From assembly GCA_003523945.1 (NCBI GenBank), contig DOFS01000569.1, positions 1 to 13,333 on the forward strand: 13,333 bases of DNA, written 5' to 3'. The notes under the pieces are model-generated. The model saw only the letters and a list, made by a program, of their open reading frames with translations, was not told the DNA's origin and made no database searches. The stretch comes from Nitrospiraceae bacterium. GTDB taxonomy: Bacteria > Nitrospirota > Nitrospiria > Nitrospirales > UBA8639. Positions within the stretch are counted from its first letter, which is position 1. Every line of letters begins with the position of its first letter. A program made the translations under genes and the position numbers. Shown in pieces: positions 8,401-13,333 of the stretch.

Positions 8401-8537
8401 CCGCCCGGAAGATTCAAAGGCGCACTGACCTGGGTATTGAGGCCCGATGAGGTGATAGGTGGGAGAACCTGAGCATAGGCCACTCCCCCAAGAAGTGCCA
8501 GACAAAGCCCGAGTGGAGTCGAGGGCCAGATCTTCAT
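5496..8537 (-). CDS. TPS exoprotein A, filamentous haemagglutinin type
   Basis: This is a 1013-residue TpsA-like exoprotein, the second gene of a two-gene operon. ATG at 8537 follows AAGGTAAGGAC, 9 bp after the stop of its paralogue. A Sec signal peptide ends AYA22/Q23. Residues 25-170 or so form the haemagglutination-activity (TPS) domain, with LFHSFGEFGVP, ILSRVTGGNPSNILGTIQ and the secretion motif NPAGIVFGPNASLNVGGATH. The remainder is Gly/Asn/Ser/Thr-rich beta-helix repeat, such as GAGGAISLMAGQNFTLSDGA and GNAGNINITGHDTILID. Two Pro-rich insertions (PPPPPP near residue 368 and PPPPP near 650) are absent from the paralogue. The C-terminal block LYAARCVAGEGGHFSTFVDS is typical of cyanobacterial-type large exoproteins. 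The mature protein has only two cysteines, Cys930 and Cys1012, and ends SICP. Adhesion or surface display is the likely role. The receptor is unknown and the TpsB transporter is not in the window. Confidence 0.88.
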   Translation of the reverse strand: MKIWPSTPLGLCLALLGGVAYAQVLPPITSSGLNTQVSAPLNLPGGAVQQNITGGTRPGGGTNLFHSFGEFGVPANNIANFLNDSGLSTTNILSRVTGGNPSNILGTIQTEGFGNAKLFLMNPAGIVFGPNASLNVGGATHFTTADYLRFADGVQFTAMPSAQDALLSVAPVTAFGFLGNNPGTISGNGSTLSVVEGQTLSLVGGDISIGSGLKAPDGRIHLASVGSPGEILSETLAQAPNVNGQSFEALGTIHISEKSVIAASGKGGGTVVIRGGSLMVDNSIISANTTDPAMGPPVDNPGTGIDIKMNQEVVIQNEGILETNVAENAAPGVGSGGVHMKGDRIEILGPRDFIPPDPFEPVDPLNPPPPPPFTGIRSNVEDGSRGGPSGDILLEANSFLMNDFGTRSDVQIQAHTAGEGDSSNISVRTSGNLDLLGSSIGGFSGSFSASPSMSVLGNATNIELTSTAGNISLTESLVTSQTFGGGVVGSIKVNAPKGDVVMTGPGASIFTFIQGTAGIEGNGGIEVSANNLIMNGARIAVDNTFPIVPGAITLNLSGSLILNSTNLILDNGIIIPVRSDIQTITRGPAPSSDLFIRTSDIFVSGNSSLSTETFGPGDAGALTVFAQNLHLTNGGQLRSSSTIGPAFSGQEPPPPPSGSGGTINIQGLASPADSIVIDGAGSGIFTDTQGTGAAGSTTLSAKQLTITSGGRIEANTSAQGAGGNITVNAPGNVSISGRSGGVFSQTTGTEPGSGAGGAISLMAGQNFTLSDGATVSASSDGPGNAGNINITGHDTILIDKATVTTEAIQASGGNITLTANDMIQLVDSTIASSVQGEADTAGGDVTLDPDFIILQNSDILAKAVAGKGGNIDLVASKAVLLDAQSTLDASSQTGISGSVTIESPIQVLSGTIVPLPSTPVNVATLYAARCVAGEGGHFSTFVDSKTDSVAPTPGTFLASPFLPQVISSPAGELGHADTPSGVSGNDQTSPIRLAAYFPPMLFARGDGMVSICP
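5685..5946 (-). repeat. Near-identical block shared by the exoprotein genes, copy 1
   Basis: This 262 bp block encodes part of the C-terminal region of exoprotein A. It aligns without gaps to 8739-9000 at a constant offset of 3054. I count 18 base differences by eye, and all but one (Thr/Ser) leave the protein unchanged. This fits tandem duplication with strong purifying selection or gene conversion. Confidence 0.85.
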
Positions 8538-8546
8538 GTCCTTACC

Positions 8547-11546
8547 TTATGGGCAGGGAGCAGACTGCCCTGTGGCCTGCGCGAACAGCACCGGGGGCGT
8601 ATAAGCCGCTAAACGGATCGCGGCCTCTGGACCGGATAGAGTCACTTCCGATGCGTATGCCTGTTTGTTATGCGCCATGGCCTGCTGTGACAAATCCGTG
8701 ACGGGCAGGAACGGACTGGCTAAAAAGGTCCCGGGGGTGGGCGCCACACTGTCGGACTTGGAATCCACAAAGGTGCTAAAGTGGCCGCCCTCTCCGGCCA
8801 CACAGCGGGCCGCATAGAGCGTAGCGACGTTCACCGGCGTACTGGGCAGCGGAACGATCGTGCCGCTGAGTACCTGAATAGGCGATTCAATCGTGACCGA
8901 GCCGCTAATCCCTGTTTGCGAGGAGGCATCTAGCGTACTCTGCGCATCCAATAAGACGGCCTTGCTCGCAACCAGGTCGATATTGCCCCCCTTACCCGCC
9001 ACGGCCTTGGCCAGGATCTGACTGTTTTGGAGGATGATGAAATCCGGATCTAAATTGATATCGCCCCCGCCCGTATTCGCATCACCTTGAACCGAGCTGG
9101 AAATGGTACTGTCGACCACTTTAATCATCCCGTTGGCGGTGAGCTTGATTGTGCCGCCCGAGGCTTGAGCCGCTTCCGTGATCACGGTGGCCTTGTCGAT
9201 CAGAATCGTGTCATGGCCGGTAATATTAATATTTCCGGCATCGCCCATTCCGTCACTTTTCGCCGAGACCGTGGCCCCCTTACTCAAAGTGAAATTCTGG
9301 TTAGCCACCAACGATATGGTGCCGCCGGCCCCCGCGCCGGGATCCGTCCCGGTGGTCCCGCTGAAGATGCCGCTACGGGTTTGGCCATCGCTGCTCATCC
9401 CAGAGATAGTCGTATTGTCGGTCATGATGTTGACCGTTCCACCAGAACCTTGGGCTGAAGTGCTGGCCTCAATCCTTCCGCCCGAGGTGATGGTGAGCTG
9501 CTTTGCTGTCAACGTGGTGCTCCCTGCCGACCCGGTGCCCTGAGCGTCGGTAAAAACTCCGGAACCGGCACCATCGATCACGATTGAATCAGCGGGACTG
9601 GCCAACCCTTTGATATTGATGGTTCCTCCCGCTCCAGATGGAGTTATGATCGCGTCACCAGGAGTCGGAAAAGGGTTGAATCTGCTACTGGCTCTGATTT
9701 GTGCACCATTTTTCACCTCGAGGTTTTGCGTGAAGATATTGAGAGCCCCTCCATCCCCGTCTCGGAACGTCTCCGTGGCAACCAGACTCCTCTCTCCTGT
9801 CAAAAGGATGTCATGAGCCGAAATGTTTAGATTAGCTGACCGTGCCTCGCGACGGGTGGTGGTAAGGAGTTGGGTGTTGAAGTCGGGACCAATGAGCGTC
9901 AAGGTGCCTGTGAGGTTCACGTTGAGATCGCCGGGCTGTGCCGAAGTGAAATTATCGATTTGAATTCCCGAATGCTCGATAGTGAGATCCCTGGCTGTAA
10001 TTTGAATGCCGCCAGTGCCCGAAATTTCTGTCACAGTATTGCGAGTGTTAATTTGCCCCAGGACACTATCAAAATTACTCAGACTGACATCCCCTTCGGG
10101 AGCGCTTACGAGTATATGGCCCACGGCCCCGGTATCGGAATTTTGTGAACTTATAAACGGACCATTTGGCATGTCGATATTTCCATGAGCACTGGTTAAT
10201 TCGATATTACCGGCATTCCCCGGACCGAACGAATCAGTCTCAAGGAGCGGGCCGTTCAGTTCAAGGTTCCCAGTGGACCTGAAAATGATATTGCCTCCAT
10301 TACCTGTGCCTTCGGTTATTGTATGGAGGTCCACAAAGTCCTGCACATACGTAGAATTGGCCTCTAACGTGATCGGTCCGCTATTGCCTCCCGTACTTCC
10401 TGAGGCGACATTGGATTGGAGTACAGTGAAGGGCCCGTTCGCAAAATCAAATCCGGGATCTCCGATAATTTCGATGCGATCTGCCTTGATGTGCGTAGCA
10501 CCATATGTGACACCAGGTGTTGAATTTCCCGACACGTTTGTTTGAAGAAGTGAGCCGGTTAAAATCTCAGCGTTCTGATGCACTTGAATGTCGATCCCGC
10601 CTCCGATCGATTCCACCCCATTGATGGTAGGACCGGGACCTGTCACATTTGCCGAAATCGTGGAGTTGTCCAGGACAAACTGCCCGCCTCGAATGAGCAC
10701 GGTGCCTCCGCCATTGCCGCTGACATCGATGACTGATTGTTCAGATACCTGAATCGTGCCGAGACTACTGAGTGACTGGCCGTTAATGTTTGGAGCTTGA
10801 GCCAACGTTCCTGTCAGAATTTCTCCAGGCGAGGCCACACTGGCTAGGGCAATTTGCCCTCCCGGCGCATTAAGAGTGCTACCGGTGATTATCAGATCCC
10901 CCCCAACCAGCGAAAGGGTTTGTCCTTGAGACACCGATAACGTACTCTCTTGAACCGAAATAGAAGCCGTGTTGGATTCAAGAAATCCGAAGGCTGCCAC
11001 CGGTGCCACACTCAAGAGGGCATCCTGAGCGCTGGGAAGTGCGGTGAACTGGACCCCATCGCTCAGTTTTAAGTAATCGGCGGTCGTGAAATGGGTGGCT
11101 CCGCCCACGTTCAAGGAGGCATTGGGTCCAAACACGATCCCGGCCGGATTCATCAGAAACAAATTGGCATTCCCGAAGCCTTCGGTTTGAATCGTCCCCA
11201 AAATATTCGAGGGATTGCCGCCCGTGACTCGGCTGAGGATATTATTGGTGGGAAGACCGGAATCGTTCAGGAAGTTGGCAATGTTGTTCGTCGGAACACC
11301 GAATTCCCCAAAACTATGAAAGAGGTTGGCCCCGCCCCCCGGTCGTGTTCCCCCGGTGATATTGTGCTGGACGGCTCCACCAGACAGGTTTATCGGAGCA
11401 CTCACCTGCGTGTTGAGTCCGGATGCGGTGATAGGAGGTGCCCCTTGGGCATGCCCGATTTCAGAGAAAGCCGAGCAAATGAGAAATGAGCTCAGAAAAG
11501 GAATCACGAGAAGTCTATAACAACAATCTCGGCATTTACTCTTCAC
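8547..11546 (-). CDS. TPS exoprotein B, paralogue of its neighbour
   Basis: This is a 999-residue TpsA-like exoprotein, first gene of the operon. GTG at 11546 is preferred because GAGGAG lies 9 bp upstream (11556-11561). A TTG at 11573 would add nine residues but has no ribosome binding site. The signal peptide begins MKSKCRDCCYRLLVIPFLSS and ends GHA33/Q34. The TPS domain is nearly identical to the paralogue: LFHSFGEFGVP, NPSNILGTIQTEGFGNANLF, NPAGIVFGPNASLNVGGATH. The middle third has diverged, with beta-helix repeats such as STGGNSGPITLEA and SGTGGIQITARDL. From GTINIKGLASPADSIVIDG to the C-terminal RCVAGEGGHFSTF block the two are again close. The mature protein has exactly two cysteines (915 and 998) and ends APCP. 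The gene is separated from its upstream neighbour by an intrinsic terminator, so it has its own promoter, which I could not locate with confidence. Predicted surface adhesin. Confidence 0.88.
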   Translation of the reverse strand: MKSKCRDCCYRLLVIPFLSSFLICSAFSEIGHAQGAPPITASGLNTQVSAPINLSGGAVQHNITGGTRPGGGANLFHSFGEFGVPTNNIANFLNDSGLPTNNILSRVTGGNPSNILGTIQTEGFGNANLFLMNPAGIVFGPNASLNVGGATHFTTADYLKLSDGVQFTALPSAQDALLSVAPVAAFGFLESNTASISVQESTLSVSQGQTLSLVGGDLIITGSTLNAPGGQIALASVASPGEILTGTLAQAPNINGQSLSSLGTIQVSEQSVIDVSGNGGGTVLIRGGQFVLDNSTISANVTGPGPTINGVESIGGGIDIQVHQNAEILTGSLLQTNVSGNSTPGVTYGATHIKADRIEIIGDPGFDFANGPFTVLQSNVASGSTGGNSGPITLEANSTYVQDFVDLHTITEGTGNGGNIIFRSTGNLELNGPLLETDSFGPGNAGNIELTSAHGNIDMPNGPFISSQNSDTGAVGHILVSAPEGDVSLSNFDSVLGQINTRNTVTEISGTGGIQITARDLTIEHSGIQIDNFTSAQPGDLNVNLTGTLTLIGPDFNTQLLTTTRREARSANLNISAHDILLTGERSLVATETFRDGDGGALNIFTQNLEVKNGAQIRASSRFNPFPTPGDAIITPSGAGGTINIKGLASPADSIVIDGAGSGVFTDAQGTGSAGSTTLTAKQLTITSGGRIEASTSAQGSGGTVNIMTDNTTISGMSSDGQTRSGIFSGTTGTDPGAGAGGTISLVANQNFTLSKGATVSAKSDGMGDAGNINITGHDTILIDKATVITEAAQASGGTIKLTANGMIKVVDSTISSSVQGDANTGGGDINLDPDFIILQNSQILAKAVAGKGGNIDLVASKAVLLDAQSTLDASSQTGISGSVTIESPIQVLSGTIVPLPSTPVNVATLYAARCVAGEGGHFSTFVDSKSDSVAPTPGTFLASPFLPVTDLSQQAMAHNKQAYASEVTLSGPEAAIRLAAYTPPVLFAQATGQSAPCP
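8739..9000 (-). repeat. Near-identical block shared by the exoprotein genes, copy 2
   Basis: This is the partner of 5685-5946, inside exoprotein B. Similarity continues less perfectly toward the middle of both genes and returns strongly over the TPS domains (about 8040-8460 against 11020-11450). Confidence 0.85.
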
Positions 11547-11555
11547 GGCCTTTTT

Positions 11556-11561
11556 CTCCTC
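11556..11561 (-). promoter_or_regulatory. Ribosome binding site deciding a GTG start
   Basis: GAGGAG on the minus strand lies 9 bp before GTG 11546 and inside the longer TTG-initiated frame. It makes GTG the likelier start of exoprotein B and gives a normal signal peptide. Confidence 0.6.
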
Positions 11562-11665
11562 AGTAGTTTTCAATTACCGTCGGCAATAGCCTAGGATTCA
11601 TTTTGGTGAAAGAATCTTCTATTCGGAGCCTATCCCAGGATAAAGGTCTTCGCCTCATGATTGCC

Positions 11666-11708
11666 AAAAATGGATGGAGTCGGAAGGGCTGAGTCTCCGG
11701 CTCCATCC
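11666..11708 (-). terminator. Intrinsic terminator after the Cys-rich gene
   Basis: GGATGGAGTCGGA (11672-11684) pairs with TCCGGCTCCATCC (11696-11708) as a 13 bp stem with one mismatch-type position and an 11-base loop. On the minus strand the stem is followed by ATTTTTGG. It begins 22 bp past the TAA at 11731. This ends the upstream transcript and isolates the exoprotein operon. Confidence 0.75.
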
Positions 11709-11730
11709 CCGCCTACGATACCCCCATTTC

Positions 11731-12132
11731 TTATTGTCGTGTATCTGCCAACGCAAAAACGATGTTACCATGGATATTGGTCTTGTCGTCACTTTCAGGA
11801 CACCCGAACTTCAGGCCTTTTTCGCCAGCCTCGTGCATTTTCAAAGCGAACTTGCCACCGGTCCCCCGTACGGATGTGGCAAATCTCTCAGTGAGAGTTT
11901 CAGTTGAGGCTACGAACGATTCGCCAACGCCTTTGATCTTTTCCTTTACCATGAGATCTTCAGCCGGTGTAGGTGCCCCGCACCAAGGGCACCCGTTTAC
12001 ACCAGGAGGCGTGCACCTCCCGCTCATGCCACACCCACAACAACCTGCATAGGCCTGACTAACTACCACTGTGGCCTGACCAAAAAGAAGGAGGAACAGT
12101 ATGAACATTGGGGCTAATATTTTTTCTCGCAT
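11731..12132 (-). CDS. Small exported Cys-rich protein
   Basis: This is a 133-residue protein of no recognised family. ATG at 12132 is chosen because GCGGAGGTG sits 7 bp upstream. A TTG one codon earlier is too close. The signal peptide (MREKILAPMFILFLLLFG, continuing to QAYA) would be cut by signal peptidase I just before GCCGCGMSGRCTPPGVNG. The mature N-terminus packs six cysteines into about 21 residues (CC-x-C-x5-C-x7-C-x2-C, ending CPWCG), which suggests a metal- or disulphide-stabilised knuckle. A seventh lies in KFGCPES. A tyrosine where a lipobox would want leucine makes lipidation unlikely. The rest is Lys/Glu-rich helix (VKEKIKGVGESFVASTETL). It lies 70 bp after the lipoprotein gene and ends at a strong terminator. 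Confidence 0.65.
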   Translation of the reverse strand: MREKILAPMFILFLLLFGQATVVVSQAYAGCCGCGMSGRCTPPGVNGCPWCGAPTPAEDLMVKEKIKGVGESFVASTETLTERFATSVRGTGGKFALKMHEAGEKGLKFGCPESDDKTNIHGNIVFALADTRQ

Positions 12133-12201
12133 CAAAGCACCTCCGCTTTAAATAAATTCAGAATCATTAGGAAATATCTTTACAATAATCCTTTGGAGCT
12201 T

Positions 12202-12600
12202 TTAAATCCCTTTACCCCGGTTAAGAAAGTTCCACCTCATGTCACCAGGCTTTTTATGGAAGTAATAATCCTTACCTATTTCGATTCCTGATACGTCATC
12301 TGTTGTAAAAGTATAAGGGGTCTTGGGATAATTTGAGTAATCCCGATTCTCACCGGGTTCCTTGTGTTTTGCGTTTTCAACTAATGTATACTGTGAGACA
12401 TGACCCTTAAACTCTTTTTTTTGCGGATCTACACCTTCGGCAGTTAGGTGATAAATGCAATTACTCTTCTGCATTTTATTAACAAGAGAACCGGGGAAGG
12501 AACAATGCTCTCTATCCTCCAAATTATAACCATTCTTAGAATGGCATCCGGCCAAAATGATTAGTAAGGATAAGAGAAAAAGAAATTTGATGATAATCAT
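12202..12600 (-). CDS. Small hypothetical lipoprotein
   Basis: This is a 132-residue lipoprotein. ATG at 12600 follows GAGAGGAG with 7 bp spacing. The signal sequence MIIIKFLFLLSLLIILAGC ends in a perfect lipobox LAGC with Cys19 as the lipid-attachment residue. The mature part has two further cysteines (HCSFPG and SNCIYHL), then KKEFKGHVSQYTLVE and a C-terminal YTFTTDDVSGIEIGKDYYF region that looks like a small beta domain. The gene is clearly more AT-rich than the exoprotein genes. No family is recognised. The location is inner or outer membrane, periplasmic face. Confidence 0.7.
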   Translation of the reverse strand: MIIIKFLFLLSLLIILAGCHSKNGYNLEDREHCSFPGSLVNKMQKSNCIYHLTAEGVDPQKKEFKGHVSQYTLVENAKHKEPGENRDYSNYPKTPYTFTTDDVSGIEIGKDYYFHKKPGDMRWNFLNRGKGI

Positions 12601-12626
12601 GAAGCATCTCCTCTCGGTTATGTTTT

Positions 12627-12818
12627 TTATAAATGATACCCGGAATTATTGGTCCGCACGCATTTTTGATCCCCACATTTAAATGACGGACATTGCTGAG
12701 GGTATTGCAATGTCTCCCGGCTCAATGCTTCCCTTTTTTTTCCACTAAAACAACCAGCAATAGCAATGCCGCAATTGAGTACAAAATTGAATGAATCTCG
12801 AATAACCATTGCAACCAT
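12627..12818 (-). CDS. Doubtful 63-residue Cys-rich peptide
   Basis: The frame begins with ATG at 12818 and ends 26 bp before the lipoprotein gene. A hydrophobic N-terminus (VIRDSFNFVLNCGIAIAGC) ends in a lipobox-like IAGC, and the tail carries CPSFKCGDQKC, three evenly spaced cysteines. There is no visible Shine-Dalgarno site at 12818 or at the next ATG (12809), which lowers confidence. If real it would be a tiny lipoprotein in one operon with its neighbour. Confidence 0.3.
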   Translation of the reverse strand: MVAMVIRDSFNFVLNCGIAIAGCFSGKKREALSRETLQYPQQCPSFKCGDQKCVRTNNSGYHL

Positions 12819-12895
12819 TCAATTTTGAACAGGTTTATTTTTTAGGGCTAATTCTGTGGTAATGGATGGTCTTATCATGGAAAAACCAGGACAAC

Positions 12896-12932
12896 GTATC
12901 CGATCAGATACAATTGTTATCCGATCGGATAC
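12896..12932. promoter_or_regulatory. Paired palindromic operator-like sites
   Basis: GTATCCGATCAGATAC (12896-12911) and TTATCCGATCGGATAC (12917-12932) are two copies of a 16 bp palindrome, consensus GTATCCGATCGGATAC. The second holds a perfect 14 bp core. Their centres are 21 bp apart, two helical turns, so dimers would bind the same DNA face. The spacer is itself palindromic, CAATTG. The pair lies in the spacer upstream of the minus-strand small genes and 41 bp past the oxidoreductase stop. On a minus-strand transcript, the copies could also fold into one 15 bp hairpin with a 7-base loop. Confidence 0.5.
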
Positions 12933-12973
12933 GAATCTTTTCCGTGTGGGATTTCGAACTAAGTTTTCACACC

Positions 12974-13333
12974 TTACGGCTTACTCAGCGGTAACCGTAA
13001 ACTACTCAGGAAAGACCGTAAGGCCAGTCGATCTTTGTCGGATAAAGCTTTAAATTTCTCCACGGAGGCGTTGGCCTCGCTTCCAGGTCCCTCATGCATC
13101 ACTATCGCCTCGGTCAGCGTCAATGCTCGCCCGTCGTGCATCCAAGGGCCCGTATCTGCCACTCCCCACAAAGGCCGGGTCAAAAATTGGTTGCCCGGCA
13201 CCTGGTGGTCTTCCCCGCCATCCGTCTGTTGGGAGAAGGACTCGGCTAAATTGTCACCCATCACATGTCGTTTTAAATCGCTATAGAGCGGAACTGCAAC
13301 TCTCTCATTGCTATTCGTGGGAAGGCGCGGAAG
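12974..13333 (-). CDS. Di-haem cytochrome c oxidoreductase, C-terminal part
   Basis: This is the 3' end of a gene whose start lies beyond the right edge. The frame is open across the edge for 119 residues to TAA at 12974-12976. It reads NERVAVPLYSDLKRHVMGDN near the start, then FLTRPLWGVADTGPWMHDGR, LTLTEAIVMHEGPGSEA and KFKALSDKDRLALRSFLSSL. These are the C-terminal signatures of the di-haem oxidoreductase (DHOR, putative peroxidase) family: the conserved PLWG, the W/YMHDGRA haem-pocket motif and the closing LS..DR..L..FL.SL helix. No CxxCH haem site is visible because the N-terminal and central parts are missing. Members are periplasmic and often sit with metal or iron-uptake genes, but the electron partner here cannot be told. 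Confidence 0.8.
   Translation of the reverse strand, partial: LPRLPTNSNERVAVPLYSDLKRHVMGDNLAESFSQQTDGGEDHQVPGNQFLTRPLWGVADTGPWMHDGRALTLTEAIVMHEGPGSEANASVEKFKALSDKDRLALRSFLSSLRLPLSKP

Noticed and set aside
12856..13053. Plus-strand 65-residue frame with repeated IRSDT
   Set aside because: The peptide repeat only reflects the two DNA palindromes, and the frame overlaps the real oxidoreductase gene.
1..13333. CRISPR arrays, tRNA, rRNA, insertion sequences
   Set aside because: No regular repeat-spacer pattern, tRNA-like fold, rRNA motif or transposase was seen on reading both strands.

Overview
The window looks like accessory chromosomal DNA from a Gram-negative bacterium. The evidence is Sec signal peptides, a lipobox lipoprotein, two-partner-secretion (TPS) exoproteins and a periplasmic-type di-haem oxidoreductase. 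The exoproteins, the CHAT/TPR protein and the DUF928 protein belong to families best known from cyanobacteria. The rest of the window carries no cyanobacterial marker, and a Nitrospira-like (Nitrospirota) host is my best guess, from memory of family distribution only.

Layout. Positions 1-744 hold no recognisable gene, only hairpins and REP-like sequence, including a terminator-like hairpin for minus-strand transcripts. A DUF928-family exported protein (minus, 745-1605) and a large TPR-CHAT protein (plus, 2060-4381) are divergently transcribed from a 454 bp spacer. That spacer carries a good sigma70-type promoter for the CHAT gene and an antisense reading frame that resembles a decayed gene. 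Positions 4382-5495 are mostly non-coding, with short repeats and a possible 35-residue single-pass membrane peptide. Two tandem paralogous filamentous-haemagglutinin-type exoprotein genes follow on the minus strand (11546 down to 5496), 9 bp apart and clearly one operon. Upstream of them on the same strand, and cut off by a strong intrinsic terminator at 11666-11708, are small exported or Cys-rich genes: a 133-residue protein, a 132-residue lipoprotein and a doubtful 63-residue peptide. Last comes the 3' end of a di-haem cytochrome c oxidoreductase gene that runs off the right edge. A 37 bp nest of two 16 bp palindromes lies between that gene and the small genes.

How they may work together. 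The two exoproteins have a TPS secretion domain and a long beta-helical passenger, and would be moved across the outer membrane by a TpsB partner that is not in this window. DUF928 and CHAT/TPR genes are, from memory, frequent neighbours of such exoproteins in cyanobacteria. All four proteins here carry signal peptides, so a shared cell-surface system is plausible: adhesin-like filaments, an exported caspase-like peptidase with an intact His/Cys dyad, and a DUF928 accessory. Each mature exoprotein has exactly two cysteines, both in the last 85 or so residues, which could form a C-terminal anchoring loop. The functional link is inference. The domain assignments and gene layout are read from the sequence.
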